Positions 27,601 to 39,846 of a stretch of 64,000 nucleotides of DNA are shown here, one piece after another. Origin of the DNA: Luscinia megarhynchos (taxonomy: Eukaryota > Chordata > Aves > Passeriformes > Turdidae); assembly GCA_034336665.1 (NCBI GenBank), contig CM067570.1, forward strand, positions 9,880,002 to 9,944,001, written 5' to 3'. Position 1 is the stretch's first letter. Each line of letters begins with the position of its first letter. The position numbers and the translations under genes are program-made. The notes under the pieces were generated by a model. The model was not told the DNA's origin. It searched no databases and saw only the letters and a program-made list of their open reading frames with translations.

Positions 27601-30020
27601 GTTTTTTTAACAAATGATGAGTTCATGCTCTTCCATGTGGGAACTCTGAATCTGGGGAGAGTTTAGGCTGTTTAGTATAAGCAGGGGTTATCAGAGCAGC
27701 TAATCTTTAAACCATATACATTCATTTTATGTGAACATGTAAGACAATGGTTACGCTTTACAAATTGAGAACACAAGTCAGGATAAGGTATAGAACAAAA
27801 AAAAAAAATCGAGTATCAAAGGAAAAATAATGCTAAGTCAATGCAGGACCCTGTTCTATGATTACAAATCAGATCCCATCTCACAGTCCTTACTCAGACA
27901 GGATTGCTATTGCCAGCCTGAGAGGTGGAGAGTCAGTTGCGTCTTTGCTACAATTTTTCTTCCAAGCCCCACATCAGCTGTTCTCTCCACCATCCACTAA
28001 ACCAAACTTCACACAGGCACAACAGCAGTGCACAAACGCACAAGCGAAGGGGCCCCAAACAACACAGAGAATCAACACTGTGATTTCACACAAGCCATAC
28101 CTGTGCTCGTACTTTCCCCATTTCTCAGGGATGTTGCCAGTAGACAGCCAAAATTATTGCTACTAGTCTGGGGGTTTTTTTCCACATCATCATTTTGGAC
28201 ACAAGATGCTACATAATGACGAAGAAATAAGAATTTTGCCATCTTCTTTGATGAAGCTTAAGGTGAAGCAGCCAGCCATCAGGGTTGGCCTATGCATACC
28301 TGTTTCACTGCAAGGATAGGACCTAGGACCTCTCCCAAACCCTGTGATTTTGTTTTCTCAAGAAGCAGAAGTGTTCGGAGACTCTCTGAAATCTCTGGGC
28401 TAAATGTGTAATGCAGGTTACAAGTGTATTCACAGATCTACAGGTGAAATAGGCAGCTTGGGAGAAATGTCCAGCCACATGGCTCCCTATGCTCTTCCCT
28501 CATTTAGGAATAATTTTTTATATAAGCTAGACAGATTTGACTCTCTCCAAATTCAATTCTGTTAACGTGCTTAGGTTGAGAAGGCAGTGTCACAGAGAAA
28601 TGATTCAGCTTTGGGTGAAGGAGAGGAGAGAGTGAAAAGGTGGGGGGGGAACCTTAGTTAACACACTCCTTTTACAAGGAAAATTGGTGGGTTGATTTTC
28701 TTTTCTTTTTTCTAACAAATCTGTCATTGTTGAGACTTAGGAAATGATCTTGTAACCAGGTAGGCTATCAACAGGCAAATACCCTATGGGTTAATGACTT
28801 GTGGATCATAAGATACACACAGCCAGACCTTATTATACTTCTCCTCTAGATCAAAGGGTTTTCATAAAATGGGGTGCAGCCTACCATAGCAGGGAGCTGC
28901 TGCAAGCCTTCAGGATTTTACTTCTTTAAAGTTTTGGTGATTACATAATCGCTTTTTTGTAACTGGAGCTCAAAGCATTGTGTGTAGCTAATGAGCAGGT
29001 AGAAGAAGGGAAACAGCTGAAAAGCAGTCTTGACAAACAGCTGTGGCACTGTCAGTCCTAGCCCAAAAGGGTCAATCCCCTTATGAAACAAGTACTTAAT
29101 CCTTTACAATTTTTAATTAAAAATCTACCAAGAAGATTATAAAACTTTCTTAAGATTTTGATGGGGGAGGGAGCAAGCGAGAACGGGGGGGTGTGTCATG
29201 CAGACCACAAGTTGCTTCAGTTGAGATGTTCATCCTGTGCAAAGCCATGTTTCAGAGCTGGGGGCTCCCACACAAACACCATCTCACAAATGAGTGAGAG
29301 GGGACCCCAGCACGTACCTATTGCCCGAAAAATTTAATTAACCGCTGCTTCATTAGCAAAGGCTCCCTACGCTCTGCTGTAGTCCAGCTACACTTTGGCT
29401 GCACTTCAGCATCCTCTGAATCAGGAGAGTGAAACACAGGGCTGTCACCCAGCCCTGAGCTACTTAGCGAGCCCGTCTCCGGGAGGTCAGCATCCCCGGT
29501 CGGCAGCGGGGCTGCGGGCGAGCGCTGCCCAAGGCGCCTCTGCGCTCACTCACTGCCCACCCGAGGGCGGCAGGGGTAGCGCCCGGCGCTTCGCCCGGCT
29601 GGAGAGGGGCAGGCAGCCAGCTCCGCTTCCAAATACCAGCCGGTACCCGGGTGGCCGCCGCCTCCCGGGGCGGGGGCCCGGCGGGGCCCAGCCGACGCTG
29701 CTTCCCGCGGGGGTAACAAGGCGACAGCTCTCCCCGAGCATCCTCGCGGGGCTTTTGTGCCTGCCTGGGGCGGGGGCTTGGCCGCTCCTCTCCCGAGGCG
29801 GTGAGAGCGCAGCCCGGCGGTAGCATCCTCCCAGGGGCGGGATGGGCGACGAGGACACGGGCGCACCGAGGGGCCGCGGCGGACAAAGCAAGGAGACCCC
29901 CTCCATCCCCTCCCCGCGGCTCCGCCACTGGCGGTGCCCGCGCCGCAGCCGCCAGCCCCGCATCCCGCGGCGGAGGCAGGGCCCGGCGCTGCCCTGGCCC
30001 CTTCCCCGCGGCTCCCCTAC

Positions 30021-30093
30021 CTGTTCGGAAGAAAGCATCCACCTCGGAGTCAGGGACAGCGCCTTCCTCCGCCGCCCCTTCGGCGGGATTCAT
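30021..30093 (-). CDS. Gene A, first coding exon (N-terminal 24 codons), product not identified
   Basis: Read on the minus strand, an ATG at 30,093 opens a 24-codon acidic peptide that begins MNPAEGAAEEG and ends DSEVDAFFRT. One extra base follows, then a textbook donor, CAG|GTAGGG, with the intron starting at 30,020. The start context GCCATGA has G at -3. The exon sits in the middle of a strong CpG island, as expected for a vertebrate first exon. The open frame runs on past the donor to 29,464, but that part is GC-rich low-complexity translation and reads as intron. Six of the 24 residues are Asp or Glu, with no signal peptide or membrane segment, so a cytosolic or nuclear N-terminus is likely. 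I do not recognise the family. No convincing second exon was found further left, so intron 1 is probably long. Start, strand and donor are seen directly; that the gene is real is inference from island, start context and splice site together. Confidence 0.72.
30054..30063 (+). promoter_or_regulatory. RE1/REST right half-site inside gene A exon 1
   Basis: The ten bases GGACAGCGCC match the right half of the RE1 (NRSF/REST) element exactly. The canonical left half (TTCAGCACC-like) is not present at normal spacing; only a weak AGCATCC lies about 15 bases upstream. In a GC-rich exon a 10-base half-site can arise by chance, so this is recorded at low confidence. Confidence 0.2.
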
Positions 30094-30144
30094 GGCTGGG
30101 GGAGAGGCGGCAGCGAGCCCGGCGGCTGGTAATATCCAGTGAGT

Positions 30145-30217
30145 TAGGGAGGAGGAGAGCCGAGAGAGAGAGAGAGAAAAAGAGGGAGGGAGAAGAAGAG
30201 GGAGGGAGGGATGGAGG
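30145..30217. repeat. Polypurine (GA-rich) tract in the gene A leader
   Basis: On the plus strand this is an almost uninterrupted purine run of GAGAGAGAGAGAG, AAAAAGAGGGAGGG and similar units. On the minus (transcribed) strand of gene A it is a CT-rich tract within the predicted 5' leader. GA/CT tracts are common near vertebrate start sites and can bind GAGA-type factors or form triplex DNA. The role here is not shown. Confidence 0.8.
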
Positions 30218-30222
30218 CGCGT

Positions 30223-30258
30223 TCAGTTGCGAGCCCAGCCGAGCGCCGCTCGGATCAT
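30223..30258 (-). other. Short upstream open reading frame in the predicted gene A leader
   Basis: On the minus strand an ATG at 30,258 in the context GGGATGA (G at -3) opens an 11-codon frame, MIRAALGWARN, which stops at 30,223. The stop is about 130 bases before the gene A start. No other ATG lies between it and the main start. It is a candidate translational regulator if the transcript begins upstream of 30,258, which the sequence does not settle. Confidence 0.4.
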
Positions 30259-30994
30259 CCCTTCCGCGGTGCCGGCGGGGCGGCTGCCCCGGGGCTGGGC
30301 TGCGCTGCCCCCGGGCTGCGCTGGGCGGTGCGGCCGGGGCGGGGTGCCGGTGCCGAGCCCCGCCGCCGCCGGTCCCCTCCCCTCCACCCGCTATTGTTCC
30401 GACCTGCTCCGCTCCGCTCCCCCCGCCGCCGCCGCTGCCCCTCGCCGCGCTGACAGCCCGGCCCGGCCCCCGGCGGCCGCCCCCGCCGCTTCCCTGCCGG
30501 CACTTCCTGAGCCAGGCCGGGCCGGCCGGGGAGCTGCGGCGCCCCCCGCCGCCGGGGCAGCCCCTCTGCGGGGCGCGGCCGCTCCGGGCGGGGCGCGCCG
30601 GGCACAGGTGCGGGCACGGACGCCCCGAGGGGCCGGAGGGAATTTTTCTTTTATTCCCTACCCCTGTACGCTCCGCAGCCGTATCGCTGTGCATCCCTGG
30701 GCTGCACCGCCGCTGTGTCTCCCCTCTGATAAACAGCCGCGGGGGCACAGCGCGGCGCTCGGCTGTTAGGTGGGCAGGTAATTGGGGGGCGAAAGTGAAC
30801 GCTGATGTGATTATACCACAAAAAACTGTTCTTTGTTTTGGGGTTGGGTAGAGAGGTGAGGGTTGGGTTTTTTTATGTTCAAGAGCTGTTGGGCATAATT
30901 GCTTTGGAAGCGATCAGCAAAACTGCACGTTGTTGCAAGTATGCCTTCATATTTTATTCTTTATAGTGCTCGGTGACTCGAGAGCCAAACAGGA

Positions 30995-31155
30995 GTTTGG
31001 AAAGCCAAGATCCCGGTCCCAGCTCAGACATTGATTCCGCTCGTTAAATGATTTTGACTTCACTACTGTAGGTCCAGTATTTGTGATTTGGGACAATAAT
31101 TGTTGCCTCATAAGGAGTGCTGTGAGGAATACTTGTTTTTACTTTGCTAGCCGCT
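30995..31155 (+). mobile_element. MIR-like SINE remnant next to the gene A island
   Basis: AAGATCCCGGTCCCAGCTCA, GACATTGATTCCGCTCGTTA, TTGTGATTTGGGACAATAAT, TGTTGCCTCATAAGGAGTGC and TGTGAGGAATACTTG track nearly the whole MIR body, including its tRNA-derived B-box-like 5' part. This is the longest MIR-like copy in the window and lies about 200 bases outside the CpG island. Confidence 0.6.
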
Positions 31156-31159
31156 GAGT

Positions 31160-34100
31160 TAAATGTTCTTCCCTGAGCCCAGCTATCAAGATTTCAAGCA
31201 CAGACAGGCAGAGATAGACGAAGACAGATGTTTGCCATTTGGGCACTTTCTTTTCCTGTTCACCCATTTGAAGTTTCCCCAGCTCCTCATTTTTCTATGA
31301 TCGCATAACAGCTCTAAAATGAGCGTAAAGAGAAATGTTGCTTTTTCACCTAACCACCACTCTAAAGCAGGAATGCTACTCTCACACCTCACAGTTGTTC
31401 ATCTTTGCTTCCTCTACCAATAGAAAGAAAAAGCAACTGTTGGTGTATTGACCCCTCTGGCTGTATTACCCTTGGATAACCCATCCTTGCTGCAGAATCC
31501 CATCCATCACTCTCAAGAACAGAAGTCTTTTAGCCAGAACATCCCCATGGCCTCACTGTCTTTATCCTTTAGGGGCAATGCCTAATCATCACTCGTTTGC
31601 CATTGAAAATCTCTGATATTTAAGGGACTAGAAGACAAAACCTCTCCGAAAACCTGGTCAGCATGGAGGGATGCACTGGAGCACTTCAAAAGTGATATCA
31701 GTCTAGTGCATTTTAAGGAAGAAAGTACTTTGTCTAGCAGAAGTCTCAGAGCCAACTGCTTGTAAGTGACACTTTGGATCAGTTCTCAATCCACTGGTAG
31801 TTTAGCAATTGTGGTTGGCAGAACATTTTCTGTTTCAGCCCAGATTATTTTAGATGCCAGAGGAGCATGGGTTTCCTCCACATGATCTCTTCTCAATAGA
31901 ACATAAGAGAAGGCTGGATTTGGATGTATACTGCACTTGATATTGCACTGTCAAAATGATATTGACCCAACAGGATGAACACAGAGTTCCCAGTCACATC
32001 TCCTCTGACCTTACTGCTTGCTACTCCAATTGAAACAGAACATGTCATGCCCAGGAACTCAGAAGAGCAAATATCCTACAGAGATCCACCTAGCATTTCA
32101 TTTCCTCATCCCCTCCCTCCTGACATCTCATGTTGTGCCATTTCCCATGCCTACCTCCAGCTGGTTTTAAGTGAAGCCATTCATCTTTTTATGTTTATGG
32201 GTTTAAAAAGGTCATTTCACAACTATCTGCAGGAAGTAGCATCACAAAGGCTATGTCCAGGCTTTCAAAGCTCATTACAGACCCCTGTGCAGCCTCTGAG
32301 CTCCTCTCCTTAGGACCACCAGGACACCAGAAGCACCTCCATATCAGGCATGTCAGCAGTAGAGCAGTACTGGAGTACAAGCACTTGAGTAAAATCAGTC
32401 TTTCAAGCACCAGATTTCTTCAGTGACCATTTACCCCTTCCACATCACAGCACAGTGCAGAAAAGCCTTCCCTCTTCCAGGCTTAACAAATTGCACCCTT
32501 GTGGATCCCATCTCAAGATCTCATTTCTGAATATTCACTAGCCCAAAGCAGACTTTCTCTTTAGGAATCTTACATACAGGTTCATTCAGGAGTGTGAGCT
32601 GGGCAGCTGGGAAGAATGTGGTTTCCTCATGAAGCTTCGAATCCACTCAAGATTTGGTACAACCTGGTTGGTTTTAGAGTAAAAGCATTCTGGAGAATCA
32701 TCTTTAGAAGCTAGACAGAAGTCACCCACAAGCGAGGAAGGTTTAGCATCATTCAAAGGGAATTATTTTTGTCAATGACAGAGAAATATATAGCCCCCTT
32801 TCTTTAGGAACCCTGCAGATGTGTTCTACAGCATCAGTTGTAGGAATTATATAGGCTAGAGAAAGCACAATTGTCTGTATAATCTCCAATCAAGGGTGTT
32901 AGAAAATTCTTAGGAGAGGGAGAGCAGCTCATTTAGCTTACCTGCCATCCCAATACAACAGATTCCTGGTTAATGATTAAACCAGTGAAAATATTCATAT
33001 TTACTGGATAAAATACACGTATCTTCCAAAAAGATTTTTTTTTTCTTCACAGAAAACTTTCATTGGAACCTAAATGGTCCCAAATCTCTCATAATTTAGA
33101 AAAAATGGGAATTCAAACTTTTTAAAGAATAAAAGTGTTTGGAGACATTTTTTGTTAATGTCTAGCAAGACTTAGCCATTCCTTTTTCTTGCTCAAGTCT
33201 GCTGTGTAGGACACAACAACTTTGTTCTTCTCTGCTTGCAGCTCCACTGGCCAGGGAAGCTCTGCCCAATTTATTCACTGTTTGCATGGCTTTATCAATG
33301 AAGCAGCAGCTCTGCTCTGACATTGTGCACACACCTCTTATATGCACACACCATGGCAATGCAGGGTGGTCCAATATCAGTAAACTTTAGTGGAAACACA
33401 GACACTGAGTGAGCTACTCTTTTTCTTAACACTGCAAGCAGAACACAGCTGTCACTGTAAAATATCATTAACAACTAGGAACTAAGAACTACCATGACTT
33501 CAGTTCAAGTCCCAGCAATGAGTTTACAGGTTTTGTTGTTCAAAGAAGAGCTTTTAAATATAGAATGAAATACTATCTGCAATGTATAATTCCGTTTTTA
33601 GATATAATGCTGAAGGCACCTACCGTTTCCTTGAAAACAAAACATGGAAAAAAACCCTGTAGAATTACGTAAGCCAAAGTACAGTAGTTTCACTGACAGA
33701 TACTGCTTTAATCTTTTGCATGGCTGTACTTGACAAATGCCTCAATCCATACCAAACAACTTCATTTAACTAGGTATGAATGTTTTTCTTTTTGACAGCC
33801 CCTAAAGCTGCTCAAAGATCAGAAACTGTCACACAGGCTTTTGATTTAAGGTCTCTGCTACAGTCAAGTTTTCCAATGGGATGGCAATAGGTGGTATCCA
33901 AGATGAAACAGTTTTTAGCTAAGTCTCATAAGCTTGGTGCTACAGGATGGGAGGAGGGAGAAGAATGTGAACAAGAAATCAGTAAAATTCCTCTTTCCAA
34001 GACAGCAGATCCAAGACAGGAGAAATATCTATGATGGTTCCAGGACAGCTGCGCTGCTGGAATCAGAACAGAACTCTGAGAAGGCAAACACAAAGGTGTG

Positions 34101-37100
34101 TCCTGCACAAAGGCTCAAGAGTCCAGTGCTACAAAACACAGTACATGGGCCAAGAGTTGTCACTCAAAAGGGACGGAAGAAAAACCAATCTGCCAGACTC
34201 AGCAGATGAGCTGCAGTCTGCAAGGTGCTGCAGAGACCGTTGCTTGTGCAGAAGGTCCCTCCCATTAAGCGACACAGAAATGTCTAAATAGAGAGTGTCT
34301 TTAGGAGGTGAGATCAAGAGAAAACCTGAATAGTAGAGCAGGAGTCTTAAAAGTACCTAAGGCTGCCCAGTTAACATGTTATTTGCAGCTACATTCTGGG
34401 TATGTGAGAAGAATTTCTCACACCTGTTTAGGCCTATGTCTAGATATTAGTCTTGAAATTAATATGCTCTAATATGGGACCAGGCACAGTGGGATGGAAA
34501 TTTCCATCTGCATTCTAGACCATCAGGAATCCTGCAAGGGAAAATCTGCAAGTCCCCAGAAACAGGGTGTTCAGAGAGGCCTCCAGGGCAGGATGGAGGA
34601 GGCAGAAGATATTTCATATGCTTAGACTCAAATGCCCATATATATGCCAAAGATTATTTCTGGCTCAACAGACAGCATACACACATCAAGGTTGGCTGTG
34701 CAGCACCCACATTCACATTCACACATGTGGCTTAGCTCTACTGTTTGCTCAGATGTGGAACAGATGTATATTACAGCAAGCTCTAATACCACGCCAAAGT
34801 CCCTGTCCCAGTATCATCCCTAGTCTTTTTATATTACCCCTCTGGATCAGAGCTGAAGTGCCATCTAGTCTCCTGCTTTCAGAGCTGACCTTTTCCCAAA
34901 CTTGGACAGAAAGCAGAGCAATAATCACTTCTCTACAGAAACATCAGCCCACCCAGAAGAAAACAATAGCAATTAGCAAAACAATTTACAAAATATAGCA
35001 TAATTTTATCACTGTGGCAGTGCAAAGGTTTACTAGCATCATCAGTCAGACAATTGTGTCTCCTCCATAAGTTCCAGAACTGCATCTGTCACTCTGGCCA
35101 CAGAAGCTTAGACTGAATTAGCAACAAGTAGAACAGCTGATGCATCCAAGAAGAGGACACAAGTCTTAGCTAAGTTTACAGATACGAATCTGGAAGACCC
35201 AACAGTGATTGAAAATTCTTTTCTTCTTGGTAACTGTTTGGATTAATTTGTTAAATAAGGTGCTAATAAGTGCTAGTGGATCACAGATTCTGTTAACTGA
35301 TGAAATATATAAATCTAAACACAAAAGTGGCATTCTTTAGCCAGGTTCCATTTGCTACATCAGGCTTGAAAAGAGAAAGCTTGTGTTGGCCAAGTCTACA
35401 TTGTACTTTTATGTACATAAAGTACATCACTCTTAAGCACTGTTAAGCTGGAACATTTTATTCTGAGTTTCCTGTAAACTTTAATCCTGATTCTGAAGTT
35501 CTGCCAGATTCTTAGTGATACTGAGCAGTACTAATTTACCAGTAGCTCCTAAATTCCAAGCAATCTCCCAGGCAAGTTCTGACCAGTGCAGAAAGAGTTA
35601 CAGATCCAGACCAGGAAAAGGAAGTATTAAATATTGAAGTGTTTTTGGGAAGAATGTAAACGTACATAGTAGCTATTCAGAAAACCAATTTTAAAGTGAA
35701 GTAGGCATTAAAATTAAACAGTGACTACTACTATATTACCACGAGCATTCATTTCAATGCACTTGTAGGATACTAATTTCACACATGGTTGGACATAAAT
35801 ACTAACCTGTTTTCCATTTCACCAGTATAAATTAGTGTGAGAAAGAAGTTTCTTGCTGTGATAAAACTAGTAGTGGTGTATGAAAAAAGACAAAAACAAT
35901 GTGAGCCAGGTTTGTTTTGTTTTGTTTTACACAAAGTTAGAAAACTGAAGTTTGGATAAGTAAATGTGCTGTAATGTTTAATCTTTGTATTCTCCTCAAA
36001 ATCCCTAGTAAACTTAATCAGCTAACACATCAAATGAGTAATGCATTCCTACTGAATCAGGTGACAACCTTTCAAAATCCCGTAGAACTCCTTACTACAA
36101 AGTACAGTCCTTGAAATTCCTGCCAGCAGCCCTGTAACTGGAGCTGTTTATCCAGGTTACTGCTTTGCAATAGCTGTAACACTAAAAATGCACATTTTGA
36201 TGTTCATATCAGACTCCACCCACTAAGGGGAATGATTTTTCCAATAATTACCCAAATGAAGAAAGTTAATCAAATAAATTTTATTTTGCTATTAAGCAAA
36301 CATCCCAGTATTCCTCATGTAACAAGTCTTATCTACAAATCCTTACCCAAGGAACTGTCAGAAGATATCCCTCAGTGGTATTTTTTGAGGCAGTGTAGAT
36401 TTGATTTGTTGCTTTGTTGGGGTTTTTAAGGTTTTTTGGGGTTGCTTTTTTTTCTTTGGGGAGGAGGGGTTTTTTAAAAAAAATAAGTGTTTTTGAAAGT
36501 AGCAATCAGTAAGTTACTGAGACCAAATCTGATGCACTGGAGTCACTCAGTGACTTTGAGCTCCCACACTCCTCCAGGCACACAGCACTTCTTGCAGCCA
36601 TCACTTCTCCTGACACCAGGAGTTACTCAGTTACTCAGTGTCTCCCTGCTTTCAAGTCACCATTTCTCTCCATAAGGCTTTAAGAGCCTTGCTGAGCACA
36701 CTTCCTCTTCTGTCACTTTCCCCAGGTATATTTTCAGCCTGGTTTACAGCTACAGCTGGAAAGGTTCCAGATGTTCTCCTACATTTATTGTCTTGTTGGC
36801 TTTTTCTTTTCCACTAATAGCCCATCTCCTTTTCCTGCTGCCTATAAACAGAGATTCACAAGGATGGAGAGTAGCTCCAGCTTCCTGCCAGTATTGCTTG
36901 CTATAGGCAAGTGTGATGGAGGGGAGGTGTTGGCATACTGAGAGTACAGGAGAAGCACATGTGACAGCAACCAGAAACTTTTAACTAGACAAGGAGGAAG
37001 ATGTGCCCACACAGCCTCATCCTTGTGCTTCCCAGAATCCCATGGTTGATAACCAGTCTTCCATCCCTCTCCACAGTGACTCCAGACCTAGTCATTATCT

Positions 37101-39679
37101 ACTTGCAGTGGTACTTTAGATCTCAGTTCAAACCCCAGCTTAGCTCTGAATATCAAAACTAGGTCTCTACTGCCACCACATCTAGATCAGAGTATCTTAT
37201 ATTTTCTCATGCATTAAAAAGGTCAGGGATGGATTCCTATGGCTCCCAAGGAGACCTAGAGAGTCAGGGATAACAACATGCATATGGTGTACTGAAGATT
37301 CCTGATGGGGTTTGTGCCCATTCCAACAATTGCAAGTATTAATGTTTTTCACCCCAGAAGAAATGTTTCAGTGGCAGTACATTCAAGAAAGAACGTCTGT
37401 ATCATTTGAGTTTTCAATACATATTGCCACTTTGATATCTGTATTTTTAGTTCCAGGGCTGATGGGGCCAAGATTCATACAGAAGTGTGAGGATCTGGTG
37501 TGCTGACAGATTAGGAGACAAAATTAGGAACCAGATGGGAAATCACAGATGATACTGTTCTGCAGAAGGGGCAAGACAGTATCTACAGATACTATTTTCA
37601 AAACAATATGTTCCAAACCACTGTGACACTTGCTTTGCAAGGGAGGTCATTTATATAACAGTAGGTAAGACTGACATACTTTCTGCAGAAGAGCTGCCTT
37701 CAAGGTAGGTATTTCTACAGCCCTATCTGTCAATCTGATAGAGGCTGGTTATCAAAATTGGCCTCCAGGAAAGCTATGCTATAAATTCTTTAGGACCACA
37801 CATGATTCTGAATATCTTTGAAAATATAATGCCTCACAGCTGCTGGAGCTGAAGTACTGTCTTCCTTCAAAGGGTAAACCCTCTGTGGTCATCTGGATCT
37901 GTTTAGGAACACTGATATCTGCTAAAAAGAAGCACTCTGTATCACTGACTGATATAATGAATTTAGAAATTGTACACAACAACCAAGCATCTTCCTTTCC
38001 TTGATTGTGTCATGTCAGCTCTTCCCTGTGCTCTGGTGAACATCTGGAAGAAACCAATTCCATGCTATTCTATGCTAGCATGCCTTCTTGCATAGCCAGC
38101 ACTAGACAGATCATGCTCCAGAGCTGCCTAAAGTCTGAGCTAAAGGCCATAGGCTCTGGCTACCAAGATGCAACAACAAATATATATTAGAAACAAATAT
38201 TAGGAGACAGGATTCTTAGACTCAAGTACAAGGTTTCTTTATGCTGTGAACTTCACAGAGAATAACTACCCCTCTAAATAATAATTAACCTATCTGCAAC
38301 AGGGCTGTAGTATATGCTTGCCTTCAGGGAAAGGCGAAATTCATTACAGTTCAGTGGAATACTTAGATCTACAGCTGAACAACACACAACTTTGGGGTGA
38401 ATTTTACTCCTACAAGAAGCCTTAGTGGATCTTATGCACAGAGGTGATTTCCATATTCCCATTTGTGGTGGATGATAGAGAGCCTTAGCAGGACACTTTG
38501 GTGCCCAAGAACACACATTCCCCTTGCAGCTTCTGTCTTCTCCTCCCAGGTGGCACACTCTGAGCAACAGCCACACTGGTCCCCTTTGCTCACAGAAGTG
38601 GCACACAAAACCCAGCCACTCTTGCTTCAAGTGTGATGTTCTGCAAGTGTGAAAGAATAACTGATTGTAAGCTCTGCCAGGAGAAGCTTTTATTTCAAAG
38701 CTACATTTTTTTCATCAGCTATAAAATCGAACAGCACAACATGAATTTAAGATTCAAATGTCAATATTGAAAACATATGTGTCTTTCCTAGGCAACAGAA
38801 ATAAACACTACAGTCATTATTATCATTCAGACAGTCAAATATAATTTGGAATCCATGAATTCGTATTTGTTTATGTGTAATGGCATTTCAATCCTTTTAT
38901 TTTAATCTCTTGCCAAGGCCATCCCTCCTGTTCCTTTCAAATATGTATGGGTGCACACACATACTTGTGCTGATTGTCTCACAGTCAAAGAAAAGTTTTA
39001 CATGCATTTCTTTTTTTTAATATATGTATTTTTCTAAAATATGGGAAAACAAAACTAATTTTGGCAGTGAAAATTAATGTTCTCTATTAAATACTCTTAT
39101 TTATCTACCAGTGACTATCATCTTGCCTAATTTGTTAGATTGAATAATTTTTGTATGCCTTGTATCTGTAACACTGGCCCAATAGCAGCATTTAGTTTTA
39201 GTCAGTAGCATACTTGAGTGTCCTATGCCTACTACTGACTAATTGTGGGATTAGAGAATGTCCCTGATCTGGTGACATTAAAAGCCAAGCACCAAAAATG
39301 ACCGTATTTCATCCAAATGTCTTTCGGTTTAATCAGTATGAGACATTTTATTGCTGAAAATCTCAGGTTCAAATACTATCAGCACAACTCATCATACATT
39401 TAGATTGCGTAACCAGAATGAATCCTAGGAAGTTTAATCAGGAGCAATTTCTTACTTGAATTAAAAATCAACATGTTTGCATTCTACATGCTTTCAGTAA
39501 AGTGGGTTTTTCAGAAAATTATTTTTCCACCTTGCATTAATGTAGCCCAGGACAACCCTCAGTACTCCTGCATCAGTTCTTGGACCTTGCACTAAACTCA
39601 ATAATACCAAATTTTTTACACTTGAGAAGTTGCAGTTAATTCAGAATACATCAGTGCACGGAAGCAGCTTCAATTATTT
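31160..39679. other. Intergenic stretch, nothing coding recognised
   Basis: AT-rich unique sequence. Frames reach at most 143 codons (34,567-34,998 plus) and show no domain, splice logic or codon bias. Apart from short simple repeats, such as (TTTTG)3 near 35,912 and the G/T tract at 36.4 kb, I see nothing in it. Confidence 0.6.
36415..36490 (+). repeat. G/T-rich low-complexity tract
   Basis: Alternating T runs and GGGG runs (GTTGGGGTTTTTAAGG, TTTTTTGGGGTTGC, GGGGAGGAGGGG), ending in an A run. It has several G4-length G runs but loops are T-rich and irregular. Confidence 0.8.
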
Positions 39680-39846
39680 CCCCCAATGCATTATTTTGTG
39701 TTTATCTTCTGTGAGTTTCATTTGCCATCATATTGCCCAATCATCCAATTTATTAAATCCTTTGAGACGTTCTCCCAGTCCTCTATACTTTCTTGCTTGG
39801 TTTCACCACCTCATTATTCAATTAATCTTCTAGATCTTTATGGTGT
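39680..39846 (-). mobile_element. Ancient CR1/L3-like LINE remnant
   Basis: TTTCATTTGCCATCATATTG, CCCAATCATCCAATTTATTA, AATCCTTTGAGACGTTCTCC and TTTCACCACCTCATTATTCA run in the order seen in the old amniote CR1/L3 family ('CATTTGCCA..TTGCCCAGTC..GAGATC..CACCTCACT..'). It is heavily mutated and probably antisense. A comparison with an ancient-repeat library would decide the family. Confidence 0.45.

Larger units (their letters stand above)
1..30020 (-). other. Non-coding stretch, probably intron 1 of gene A
   Basis: The 30 kb downstream (leftward) of the gene A donor is AT-rich. No frame pairs with plausible splice sites or resembles a known domain. The longest frames (148 codons at 8,179-8,625 minus; 160 at 15,845-16,327 minus; 180 at 14,607-15,149 plus) show no repeats, domains or neighbours to support them and are treated as chance. 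Recognisable contents are CR1 fragments at 9.35, 11.2 and 21.7 kb, MIR-like SINE remnants at 2.65, 14.86 and 19.1 kb, low-complexity tracts, and CpG- or motif-rich islands at 16.1, 22.6 and 27.4 kb. The left part could lie beyond intron 1 if a small exon was missed. Confidence 0.5.
29470..30780 (-). promoter_or_regulatory. CpG island promoter and 5' leader of gene A
   Basis: About 1.3 kb of very GC-rich, CpG-dense sequence rises abruptly from AT-rich flanks. It contains many GC boxes (for example runs of GGGGCGGGG near 30,340 and 30,590, and GCGGGGGC near 29,770) and an ETS-like ACTTCCTG near 30,503. No TATA box was noticed. This is the usual architecture of a broad, CpG-type vertebrate promoter. 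Because the start codon of gene A lies near 30,093 on the minus strand, transcription probably begins between about 30,230 and 30,750. All long open frames inside the island, on both strands, are products of its GC-rich composition and are not annotated as genes. Confidence 0.85.

Noticed and set aside
29395..30851. Several long overlapping open frames on both strands (up to 305 codons) in the gene A island
   Set aside because: They are Pro/Arg/Ala/Gly-rich translations of GC-rich DNA, which lacks stop codons by composition. Only the short exon with a proper start and donor is supported.
37090..37170. tRNA-like words (CAGTTCAAACCCCAGCT)
   Set aside because: Only a B-box-like word is present, with no A box or cloverleaf; at most a trace of an old SINE.
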